This document shows, in pieces, positions 1-10,463 of a stretch of DNA of 64,000 bases; the stretch's first letter is position 1, and every line of letters starts with the position of its first letter. The stretch is from Utricularia gibba. Taxonomy: Eukaryota > Streptophyta > Magnoliopsida > Lamiales > Lentibulariaceae. Below the pieces are notes generated by a model. The model saw only the letters and a program-made list of their open reading frames with translations, was not told the origin of the DNA and searched no databases. Made by a program: the position numbers and the translations under genes. The stretch spans positions 248,001 through 312,000 of the forward strand of contig NEEC01000007.1 of NCBI GenBank assembly GCA_002189035.1, in the 5' to 3' direction.

Positions 1-142
1 TGAAAGATAATGAGATGCTTTACCCTATCTCCTAGTCATGACTGAGTTTTGAGGATATAACTTCACTCTACACCAGTGCATCTCATGTCTCAATCATCCA
101 GGCATTACACAACAAACCATGAAGGTTTTTTATTTTCTACAG

Positions 143-256
143 GAACTAACTTACGACTATTGCTACGAAATGGACAGTGTGCTTGGTCCGGGTGGGGAAA
201 TTATGCAGGTCCCTTGTTATTGTGGGGCTGATGAATGCCGGAAGCGCCTGTATTAG
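143..256 (+). CDS. SUVH4: Histone H3K9 methyltransferase, SUVH4/KRYPTONITE-like (last exon only)
   Basis: Only the final 37 codons lie in the window. A polypyrimidine/AG acceptor ends at 142, and the exon runs to a TAG at 254-256. The residues are the end of a SET domain (ELTYDY) followed by a post-SET zinc motif: PCYCGADECRKRLY has the C-x-C-x4-C arrangement and ends in the RKRLY typical of SUVH4. The family uses S-adenosylmethionine to methylate histone H3 lysine 9 in heterochromatin and supports CHG DNA methylation. Positions 1-142 are read as the last intron. One oddity is YDYCY where the family, from memory, usually has YDYGY. The SUVH4 assignment within the SUVH group rests on this short tail only; another SUVH member is possible. 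Confidence 0.75.
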   Translation, partial: ELTYDYCYEMDSVLGPGGEIMQVPCYCGADECRKRLY

Positions 257-1500
257 GTACATGCCCTTCACCTTTCCTACTCTTTCTCTTCATTTGAAGA
301 GTAGTCTTTCCAAAGAAATTTGTAAAATCTCCTGAATGGAATGTGGAAGATGATGGGGTACATCAGTTTAAGTTGGACATGGTGGTAATTTCTCATCCTT
401 GTGTCTGTATCCAGACCTACTAAATGTTTTGACAAGAATGTCATGAGAAGATGCATTAGCCTTTCAGGAGGCTGTGCTAGGCGCTGACAAATTTAGTGAT
501 GCAATAATAGGATGGATAGCAGCAGCTATGGAAGTCAACTACAAAAATGTGTGTAGCCCGCGGTAGAGTGACGGAGTCGGTAGATGGGCCCCCCATACAC
601 CAAATAAAATTAGGTTTAATCTTCTTTTTTGTTTTATTTAGATAATGAATCAATTTATTATAAAATTATGAAACCTAATTTAAAAAATTGTGGAATTTAA
701 ATTGAATTGAATGTAGTTGATTTTCCTTTATAACACTTAGTTGGAATTTTTAAATATTTGATTTTCGTGTGAGAATTCTTTTTGCATCGTCTTAGGTATG
801 TGACAGAAATGCCCCTGAAAGTAAAGGCGATTCTTTTTTAATTTGGGGATTAAAATATGAATATGTTTTTCCAAAAAGGCAGGTCCGGTCCAACTGGGGT
901 TCGGTTGGAAAGGACAGCGACAACAGAGAGGGTACGAGTGATGCCACGCGCGTGGCATAACCGTAATAAGTGCCCAATCTGGGGGCATATGTTCCCTTTG
1001 AACAAACACCCAACACTAATATTTTTCGCCCAACACGCTCTAGCTAGGAGCTGCGAGGCCAGGTCAGGGAGAACAAGTCCTATGCCAAATCGATTCAAGA
1101 TTCTACTGCTGCAAAACCCGCTCCAAGGAAATGGAGATCTGAATCTTGGTACCCTCCGCTCTGCTTCTTCTTCTTCGTTGCGGGTGCTTGTTGTTTATTG
1201 ATTTCAAACACCTTGCGTTCGACGCTAATTTCGGGTTAATTCCGTTATCTTGACTTGTCTTTTTGGTGCGTATTGATTAGTCGAGCATGGCGGAGGGCCT
1301 GAAGGCAAATGGGTTTTTGTCCGTATGAATTCTTGGCTGTAAAGTCGGGAGCTTTCTTGGGGTGGCTCCTGTTGCCTATTTTTTCTGGCGCTGTAATGTT
1401 GGTCACTCTGGAATTCACTTAAGAATTCGCGTCTCGGGGTTCTGGATTTTCGTGTAGAGGAACTGACTGACCGTAGTGTGTTGATATATAGAAAAATTTG
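257..1500. other. 3' UTR of the SUVH4-like gene and upstream region of the ankyrin gene
   Basis: No coding exon is supported here. An AATAAA polyadenylation-like signal at 603-608 lies in AT-rich sequence after the SUVH4-like stop. From about 1000 to 1500 the base composition changes and the stretch probably holds the promoter and 5' UTR of the ankyrin-domain gene. The small open frames here look like chance. Confidence 0.5.
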
Positions 1501-3694
1501 ATGGAGGATATTTCCAAGTATGCACACAGTCCTGCCCATTTGGCAGTTTTGCACCGTGACTATGCTACCTTGAAGGGTATAGTCGCAGCTCTCCCTCGTC
1601 TAGCGAAGGCGGGGAAGTAACCACGGAGTCCGAGTCTATAGCTGCTGAGAAGGATGCAGATGCGGTGTCTGCGGTGATTGATAGGAGGGATGTACCTGGG
1701 AGAGAGACTCCTTTGCACCTTGCTGTGAAATTGCGTGATCCGGTTTCAGCTGAGATTCTAATGGCTGCTGGTGCTGACTGGAGCCTACAAAATGAGAATG
1801 GATGGAGTTCACTGCAGGAGGCAGTATGTACCAAGGAAGAGGGCATTGCGATGATCATTGCTCGGCATTATCAACCTCTTGCTTGGGCAAAGTGGTGCCG
1901 CAGGCTTCCCAGGATAGTGGCATCGGCGGCTCGAATTCGGGATTTCTACATGGAGATTAGTTTCCATTTTGAGAGCTCTGTAATACCATTCATTGGAAGA
2001 ATTGCTCCTTCAGATACATACCGGATATGGAAACGTGGGTCTAATCTTCGTGCAGATATGACCCTTGCAGGTTTTGATGGGTTCCGCATACAACGCTCTG
2101 ATCAAACATTTCTTTTTCTAGGGGAGGGGTATTCTTCATGTGACGGGAAAGTGTCTTTACCGTCAGGTTCCTTGATAGTACTCTCTCACAAGGATAAGGA
2201 AATCTCAAATGCTTTAGAAGGAGCCGGTGTTCAACCATCTGAAGCTGAGGTTGCTCATGAAGTGGCCTTGATGTCGCAAACTAACATGTATAGGCCAGGA
2301 ATTGATGTCACACAAGCTGAGCTGGTTCCCCATACGAATTGGAGGAGGCAACAGAGGACAGAGATGGTTGGTGCATGGAAGGCCAAGATTTATGATATGC
2401 TTCATGTGCAGGTAAGTGTTAAGTCTAGGAGAGTTCCAGGTGCTATGAGTGATGAGGAGCTTTTTGCAATTAATGATGATGATAGACTCACTAATGGAGC
2501 TGAAAACGATGAGTTAGATGATATCTTGACTGCCGAAGAAAGGAAACAATTAGATTCTGCACTTCGATCAGGAGATGCATTAGGTGAGGATGATGAGAGC
2601 GAGGTCCAGGATTGCTGTGACAATGTCGACTCGGGTTCATTCGAAAGCTGTGAATCAAATGGTACCTCCAAAGAGCAAAAAAGTTGGTTTGGATGGGGTA
2701 AAAAGAGTTCCAAGAATTTGGGAGAGGATTCTGAGGATGCCAAAAATCTGAAAAAGATCACAAAATCAACGCCTGATGATACGATGCAGAAGTCTCATGA
2801 CAGTCATAGGTCCTCCTTTGAGTTTTCTAAGGAAGATATGGACAGTAAAAAGTTGAAAGATCGAAATATTAAGAAGAAAAAGAAGAAAGTGGTCACTTCT
2901 GAGTCGAAGACTGAGAGTGAGTACAAGAAAGGTCTGAGGCCTGTTCTATGGTTGACCCCTGATTTTCCTTTGAAAACTGAAGAACTCTTGCCGTTGCTTG
3001 ATATACTCGCTAATAAAGTTAAGGCAATCCGAAGACTACGGGAGCTTCTCACAACTAAACTTCCTCAAGGCACATTTCCTGTCAAGGTATGTATCAACAC
3101 ATGTATCTCATACCGCTTTCTTCACAAGTTTGTGTTCGATGTCAAAAGCTCCCAAGACTGATATCATGAGTACTCCCCATCCTTCTTGCCTAATGAGTTT
3201 TATAGAATCTGTTCCTATGCTTTAGTTTGATGCATGTTTATTGCAGTATCTGATGGAATTCTTCTCAGAAGTGAAAATTGTAAGTCGAGTTTGCTTTAAC
3301 TCTGGTATGCTAACTGGAAATTAACATGCAGATTGCTATCCCAATTGTCCCCACTATACGTGTAATAGTAACATTTACAAAGTTCGAGGAGCTCCAGCCT
3401 TCTGAAGAATTCTCAACTCCACCATCAAGTCCTGTGTATTTTGAAGATTCCAAACCGAAGGAAACAGAAGGTTCTTCATCATGGGTTTCCTGGATACGAG
3501 GTGGACGTGGGGCTCAGTCAAATGACACTGGAAATCAAAGCTTCCAAGATGAAGTTGACCCCTTCAACATACCACCTGATTATGCATGGGTTGATGCTAA
3601 TGAGAAAAAGCGTCGCATGAAGGCCAAGAAAGCCAAGACAAAGAAACACAAGAAGCAGGGGAGCAGTAAAAATATTGATGTTGCCAGTCAGTGA
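1501..3694 (+). CDS. Ankyrin repeat / GPCR-chaperone domain protein (ANKRD13-like), frame-broken
   Basis: Three exons are read: 1501-3086, 3247-3279 and 3332-3694. The start ATG at 1501 opens MEDISKYAHSPAHLAVLHRD. Ankyrin repeats follow (TPLHLAVKLRDP and neighbours). Next comes the GPCR-chaperone-like domain (FIGRIAPSDTYRIWKRGSNLRADMT), an acidic and lysine-rich linker, and a C-terminal piece (VAIPIVPTIRV-like, then DEVDPFNIPPDYAWVD). Plant members of this family are mostly uncharacterised; animal ANKRD13 proteins bind ubiquitin on endocytic cargo. The frame from 1501 runs into TAA at 1618, while the homologous frame resumes at once. One extra G in the run at 1611-1614 would restore a protein of about 660 residues. 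The break is in the sequence as given and resembles a homopolymer error. An extended first exon past 2411 (HVQVSVKSRRVPGAM) fits the family better than splicing there. Confidence 0.8.
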
Positions 3695-4362
3695 AGCTCC
3701 TAAATGCACCCAAGTTCAATTGAAGATGTGTGTGTAGTAGTGGCAGAGGAGATCCGTAGGAACACCAAAAAGAAGCTGCGACTTAGAACATACCATCTTC
3801 GAGGTAACCATGTATTTATTTGTTTGACTAGATGCATTGAGGGATATCCGTTTGGGTAGCCTGCTTCGATTGCTACTCAGGGAAGATTCTTATCTTCTCG
3901 TGTTGTTTGTAATGTTATCTTCAACTGGGAAATGGGAATGCAGTTGGCATTGTTGCCTGAAACTGCTGCAGGGTTCCTAGTTTCTTCAGTTTTGGCTTCC
4001 TTTTCGGTTGTGCACATTCTATCACATTTTGGTTTGCAAAGTTGGCTGAACCGAGCCTGACACACTGGAGGATAAGCATCGGAAAATACATATTCAACAC
4101 AGCCATGGAAGAAGTTTCACAGGTACACTTGGAGCAAGTATAATAGCAAGAAATCAAGAACACTTGCCTAGATGAACAAAACCACCTTTCCGTAAACTGA
4201 AGTGCCAGCTACTTTACAACGTAAGGGACAGTTTAGATAATAACGTGGGGGATGCCATTCTTCATCAACAAATAGAAACTCCAGCACTTGTAAATGAAAG
4301 CAAGTTTCCACCACCGAGATGGGGTGGAACATGGTGATGCTGCCGGGAGTGCGTTCTCATGA
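3695..4362. other. Convergent 3' UTRs of the ankyrin and NEDD1 genes
   Basis: 668 bases between two convergent stop codons. I see no coding exon, RNA gene or repeat. The stretch is long enough for both 3' UTRs. Confidence 0.6.
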
Positions 4363-7300
4363 TCACAGTGACTGATGAAGCTGCTGCATTTCCCTTCTAA
4401 GTGACTGAAGCTCTTTCATAATCTCAGCTTGATTTTCCAAAATCATTTCCATGGCACTAGACATCTCCGCCTGTGCAAATGTTGGTGGTTGAGCACTAGT
4501 TTCCAACATGTGAGAGCGAGAAATGTGCATGATTATCAATTATCATTAGTTTCATACCTCTTGCATATGAAACTGCCTCAAGGTATCCACATGGAGATTG
4601 CGCATGTCTTCATGAATAGATTTCTGAAATGAGGCCAGGGATTCTTCGAGAGAACGCTGGAAAAGTTGTAGAGTAAAAGAACTTGTGTGTGTATCTGATT
4701 GCAAGGAACCCCTTTGGAAATCTGCTCCTCCATCCTGCCAGACAATATACATAACAAAAGTTATGTGGCGTGATTTTATAAACGGACAGGACTAGCATTC
4801 TTGGGACATACATTATCACAAGATGGAAATCCAGCAGTTCCGATTGCCATGTCGGATCTGCATAAAAGGCCACTGAGAATCTCTCCTCTTGCCTCTGCTC
4901 CATTTTTCTTTGATTTCGGTGATGCCGTTCCAAAAGATGGTGCATCACTGATCGATGCTCCTATTCGTTGAGCATAACTGGAGAATCTTCTGGGAAGAGA
5001 GACATCAGGGCCAAGATTTCCAACGTTAGTGTGTGATGCAATGCTTTTTGTACCAAATGTCAATGAGACAGATTCCGAAGGTCCCATTGAAACTCCAATA
5101 CTTGGAATTTCTTGATTATGGAAACGAGGCAGGCTCAATACTGAATTGGTTGTACTCTGATCAGTTGGCAGACTACCTTGTTTTCCAGACGACAATGCTC
5201 CCAGGGACGTAATATTAGCTGTCAATGCAGCAAAACGAGAGGACTTGCTGGTGGTTGGTCGGTAATGAATCTCTTTTTCGGAAAGCCTATCACACCCCAG
5301 GCTTCAGGAGGGGTTATTGACGATGAATCACTCCCTGTTGCAGACGGTGGTGCATTTGACGAATGGGAGAATGCAGGACTATCACCCTGCAGGAGCATTA
5401 AAATGAAAGTCACAAGGGGCAGATACTCAACAATGAAGGCAAGTCACCAACATGATATATCGGTATCATGTACCTGCTTATTCCAGTCCATGATCGAGTG
5501 ATTATTATTAGTTCCATCCTCGGGTTGTCCAGACCTCCAAGAAGACAATGAAAATGAAGGCTTTTTGCTGTCATCCTTCTTTGGAGCATCAGCGTCCAAC
5601 ATGTTATATAGACTAGGTGTAATTGGCTGAACTTCCGCAAGGGGGGAGAACACCTTCATGTCATCTTTTAAGTTGTAGCTTTGGCGTGGATGCAGTCTCT
5701 TCAGTGTTACATCATTCAACAAGCTCGTTTTCTGGGGTGTTTCCTCTGAAGCAGGTAAGCTGAGTACTCCAGCGTTGACAAAAGCAGGAAAATGAACCAA
5801 GTAAAAAGGTACCTGGGAAAAGGGCTGGCGCCTTCGATGGAAGTGGATCTGGCATAAGAATAGAGTCCCCTGTGTCTCCAGCCAAAAGAACATTATCGTC
5901 CGTACAGTTGCTCTCAGTTACATTGAGTGATCTCGATCTTTGCCAACATAGGTTCACGACTGCCTAAAAATATCAAAATTTTACTGCATAATCCATAAGC
6001 AAACTCGATCATGGAAACTAGTGAAATATACGTCTCCCGAGTAAATAGGAGAAATACAGCAGCAGGATGGAGGACCGGAGAGTAACCTCAGTGTTCCCAT
6101 ATGCATGAAGAACCGTAATGGGTTGTGGTTTCCCACGAATATCATAAAATACAACATGACCAGTACTTGTGCCAGCAGCCAAGGTCAATCCATCATCAGC
6201 TACTACCAGTGATGAAAAAGGGGCCTCATATGAAATCCAAGACGTCGGCTTTCTGGATCCAGATTCAAAAGTGTATAACTTCATATCCAGACCAACACTA
6301 GCAATGAACTGTCAAAGAAAACAGAAAATAAAACCCTGATGGGGGTCTATGGTGAAGCCAGAATATGCTAGGGGAATGACTGATGAGACCTTATCATTGG
6401 ATGGTGAAAAACTGACACCAGATATTGGAGCAGTGTGCTGCTTCAGCCAAGACACCTGTGCGACGAACAAAACCTTCATTTATCATCTAAAACCAACCAT
6501 TTCAAGTACAAAGTTTGAGAAGTCGGATAGCATAACACTCAACCAGAAAATAAGACCATTTAGGGATGCAAAAAGAATAAAATATGGAGCCAACGCAATA
6601 ATGCAAACCTTCGGGCTTCGAGCTGTTGCATCCCACAGGTGGATGGATCCGTCATCACCAGCTGTGACCAAAAGATGCCGGCTCGTTCTTGAGTAATCAA
6701 CGGCACTCAATACCTACCAACACCATAGTTAGTAAACAAATGCAAATTCAAAATCCGCAACGGGTACAATAACAAACATTTCATGTGAAACCTGCCCATT
6801 GGGGTCTCTATGTTCAGCATCCCTTGTACCAGTAGCGAGATTGTGAATTATAAGATCCCCTTTACGGCTCACAGAAGCTACATGTTCGTCTTTGCAGTTG
6901 CACACTACACCGGTTATAGTATCAGTGTGGCCCTTTAACCATTTGATACAGCGCTTATTTTGTAAATCCCATATCCGTACGACTTGACCACTTCCACCAG
7001 AGCAAAGATATCGGGACCCTTTATTGGTGAAGTTGATAGCTGATATGGACTCTGAAGGCTTGCGTATATAAGAATTGCTATGAGAGGAAAAAACATGAAG
7101 TGCATATATATGATATTCCATATCCTACCTAAACAATCAGCATATCTAAAAGAAAACTCCAGGGAACAAGAATTAACCCACGATAACATTTTTCATCCTT
7201 AATTAAAAAAGTGAAGGTAATAGGATGCTGTCATCAATGAGAAAATGCCTACCCTGCCCCAGACCAGATTCAATGCACCATGAAATATGAGCACTTTTCA

Positions 7301-7794
7301 CCTACTTTACCAGAAAGCTAATATGAAAAACCAAGTGCCGAACATCAGGAGGTACCAAAACACTAAAAAAAAAAACAAGCAAACAAACTTCATTCGAAAA
7401 TATACCTCCACCATTTCGCCCCTGGAAGTTTTGGTGGGCAGCGTCCACAAGCTCTGGCCATTTTTCTTCCACAATGATATTTTATCATCCTCACCAGCAC
7501 TTGCCAAAACTAAATCTGACCAATAGGAACATCAGAGATAAAACAACCACACAAATTATCGTAAATTAAAAGAAAAAAAAACGAAAACTCCAAATTCCCA
7601 TTGGAAAGGAGAGAAATCCACAGAAGTGAACACTAACTGTTGTGGTTCCATTTGACAGTATTCACCCGTAAGCCCGGTGAGGGAGTGTATTTTAGCAGGC
7701 AAGGGTTGCTCGGCTCCAAGGAAAGGTCGAACAACTTCACGGAGTCTCCACCGCTTGCTGCCAGCAGCAACTTCATCGATTCAGCTGAATTCAT
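4363..7794 (-). CDS. NEDD1: NEDD1 WD40 protein, gamma-tubulin complex targeting factor
   Basis: Eleven exons are read on the minus strand: 7638-7794, 7406-7515, 6792-7058, 6609-6713, 6390-6455, 6087-6308, 5813-5963, 5474-5745, 4812-5386, 4558-4734, 4363-4470. The N-terminal half is a WD40 propeller ([71 protein letters not shown]). The C-terminal end is a predicted helix ([14 protein letters not shown], then [20 protein letters not shown]) like the gamma-tubulin-binding tail. Plant NEDD1 brings gamma-tubulin ring complexes to mitotic microtubules. The 4812-5386 exon needs one extra base near 5236-5250 to stay in frame; with it the product is about 736 residues. The start was chosen at [10 protein letters not shown] because homologous similarity begins there. 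The 5746-5812 intron is only 67 nt. Confidence 0.9.
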
Positions 7795-8183
7795 CCTGAA
7801 GACAGAAATCGCTTGAAGCACTGACTTGAGGAATAGGGAAAAGATTTTCAAAAGATGAAGAAGCGGTTCGATTGGCCCGTTAAGACCTCATTCGACTAAC
7901 GGATACTTCTCCAGATTGCTCAAAGGCCCAATACACTATCTATGCATGAAGGCCCACCATTGGCCCAATAGACTATCTATTTATACTGGGAGTTCCGTCC
8001 ATGCAGCACGTGCACCATCGTCAATAAATTAAGCAATAAAAAAATGCACCACGTGCGCCACAAAGATAGGCCATGTGCAACTCGCTCACCCAATCATTTC
8101 CAGACATCTGTCTTCTGCTCCCCCATTCATAGTTATCGCGCCGTGACCGAATTCCACGGCCGTTTCTCGTGAGTCACCGGGAG
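7795..8183. promoter_or_regulatory. Divergent promoter between NEDD1 (-) and the UGT (+)
   Basis: 389 bases separate two head-to-head start codons. There is an imperfect direct repeat: 19 bases at 7925-7943 recur at 7962-7980 with one mismatch, each beginning GGCCCAATA. A third GGCCCA lies between them at 7951-7956. GGCCCA/TGGGCC is the site II element of many plant proliferation and housekeeping promoters, which suits NEDD1. Two CACGTG G-boxes at 8007-8012 and 8050-8055 lie nearer the UGT and could serve bZIP or bHLH control of it. Motif presence is seen; function is inferred. Confidence 0.5.
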
Positions 8184-9744
8184 ATGGGCCAGCCGGAAAA
8201 TGCCGCCGATCTTCCACCTCACGTTCTCATCTTCCCTCTGCCGATGCAGGGGCACGTGAATTCGATGCTCAAACTGGTGGAACTCCTCTGTCTCGATGGA
8301 ATCCACGTCACCATGCTCCTTTCCGACTACACCCACGGCCGTCTCCGCCGCCACGCCAACATCGAATCTCTATTCACGAGAAATCCCGGCTTCCGCGTCG
8401 CTACGATGACCGATGGCCTTCCCGATGATCACCCACGCGTCGGAGAGCGGGCAATGGAGATCGTTATAAGTCTTTTGAAGATTGGGGAGGGGAATTTCGG
8501 AAGCTTATCGAAACCACTGATTGCCTTAGCGAAGGTGGCTCGCGACGGCGAGTTTCATGCTTAATTATGGACGGCACTCTCAGCTTCGCTGTTCCGGTGG
8601 CGGACGAAAAGGGGATTCCGGTTATCTACTTCAGAACTGTCGGCGCCTGTTCCTTTTGGGCCAATTTCTGCTTCAAAGAAGTGATTGAAGCCGGAGAAAT
8701 TCCTCTCAGAGGTAAATTCGTTGCCTAATTCCACCCTAATTTTCATCTTCTGTGTCTAATTCAAGATTCTTGAATGATTGTGAAGGTGAGAACGAGGATA
8801 AGTACGATTATTGGAAAAGAGAAGAAATGGATTTTGCAGTGACGAGTATTCCCGGAATGGAGGGCTCCCTACGGCGGCGTGATCTGCCGGCGTTTAGCAG
8901 GGTAACCGACGTGAACAACGTTGGGCTGCAAACAATTTTAAGGGAAACCAGAAAAACCGCGCTTTCCAGAGGACTAATCCTGAATTCATTCGAAGATCTT
9001 GAAGGCTCCATTATGGATCAAATCCGCACTAAAATCCCTAATGTGTATTCAATCGGGCCATTGCACACTCATCTGAAAGCTCGATTGGAGGCAAAAACAA
9101 ACAAATCTTCCCTTCCATCGAGCAGTTTCTATGAGGAAGATCGAAGTTCAATTGCTTGGTTAGACTCACAGCCTGCTAAGTCTGTGATCTACGTAAGCTT
9201 CGGGAGCGTCACTCTGCTGACAAGGAATGAGCTGCTTGAGTTCTGGTATGGATTGGTGAATAGTGGACACAAGTTTCTCTGGGTAATGAGGCCGGATTCG
9301 ATCACCGGAGCCGACAAGGATAATCCGATTCCGGAGGAGCTTGAGGAAGGAACAAGGGAAAGAGGGTACTTGGTGGGATGGGTGCCTCAGAATGAGGTAC
9401 TGGTTCATCCCGCTGTTGCTGCATTTCTCACCCACAGTGGATGGAATTCAACTCTAGAAAGCATCGCAGTAGGGATGCCGATGCTCTGTTGGCCGTATTT
9501 CGCTGATCAGCCGATCAACAGCCGGTTCGTAAGCCATGTTTGGAAGGTTGGCTTGGACATGAAAGACAGCTGTGACAGAACGTTGGTTGAGAAGATGGTT
9601 AGGGAGATCATGGAGGAAAGAAGGGAGGAGCTCCAGGAGAGGGCCGCCCATTTGGCCAAACTGGCCAAGAAAGCAATCAGCGAAGGAGGAACTTCAAGTG
9701 CAAACTTGGTTAAGTTGATTGAGTTCATCAGATCAGCAGTTTGA
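8184..9744 (+). CDS. Family 1 UDP-glycosyltransferase, UGT709-like, frame-broken
   Basis: Two exons: 8184-8711 and 8786-9744, split by a 74-nt intron. The N-terminal acceptor domain starts PHVLIFPLPMQGHVNSMLKL, with the presumed catalytic His24 in QGHVN. The C-terminal PSPG box is complete at 9379-9510: it opens WVPQNEVLVHP, contains THSGWNS, and ends with the FADQ pair that contacts the sugar of UDP-glucose. Overall similarity suggests the UGT709 group, whose best-known member glucosylates 7-deoxyloganetic acid in iridoid synthesis; the real acceptor cannot be read from sequence. The frame breaks at 8553-8556, after GEF, where one missing base sends it into TAA. The next codons continue the family sequence (CLIMDGTLSF) in another frame. 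With that base restored the protein is about 495 residues, normal for the family. Confidence 0.85.
9379..9510 (+). other. PSPG box of the UGT
   Basis: A 44-codon plant secondary product glycosyltransferase signature. It runs from the Trp of WVPQNEVL to the Asp-Gln pair of YFADQ, and includes HPAVAAFLTHSGWNS and ES. The closing Gln generally goes with UDP-glucose use in this family. Confidence 0.9.
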
Positions 9745-10463
9745 TTCTAACCACCCCTTGATTCTTTTGCCCGATTCACATTTGTGACGGCAGAAATGTA
9801 TGCATCTAGAAGCCTCGTGTATTGCTCATGATTCCCAAGCTTAAATAAACCATGTATTTTCTTGTAACGATGTTCTCAGCGCTGATGCGTCTTCTTGTCT
9901 GAGCAACCTGAAGCCTTGTGGTCCGTTAAATCACAAACGTATTTGGATCACTAAATCACGGTCAATGAAGCCAAATCTTCTTTATTCGACTAGAGGACGC
10001 AAACAAATTGCTTCTGTGGGGAGCGCAACAAGACCACAAGCGTGTTGGGTTCGGATTGCCTGAATTAGAGCCAACGATCATTGTCTGTTGCGGTGCGTAA
10101 TTATTGATGACGAAGGTATTCTTTATTGTTAAATATGTTGCTGATGTTGGAGGGAGGGTGGAGTGTCAGAGAAAGGTGTCGTCTTTATCGGAGATGACCG
10201 TTGCGTTTTTACCGTTAGTTGCTCGGATTTCGCGAAATCGCCCAATCACTACGTAACACCCAGTAAGCTTATCATCATGGATTGCGGAAAGATAGCAGCG
10301 GACAGTGGTAACGGCTTCACCATCGTGCACCATGGGTACCTCCCCCCATAAAACTTTTCAACCCTGAAATTCCTTGTTGAACGCAGGAAAACCTGAGGAC
10401 CCGCTATTAGAAGACGGTGACAAGACGCGGCTTTTGACACGGGAGGCGGAGGACTCGACGGAA
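9745..10463. other. UGT 3' UTR and upstream region / possible 5' exon of the proline transporter
   Basis: An AATAAA signal at 9844-9849 suits the UGT 3' end. At 10279 an ATG opens a 24-codon frame, and an AG acceptor ends at 10386. A small first exon of the transporter could lie here, but the donor at 10337-10338 leaves the wrong phase for the following exon. No other coding signal was found. Confidence 0.4.

Noticed and set aside
2411..2430. A splice donor (GTAAGT) within the ankyrin gene after CATGTGCAG
   Set aside because: Reading through gives VSVKSRRVPGAMSDEE, which is conserved in the family, and no acceptor restores a better protein.
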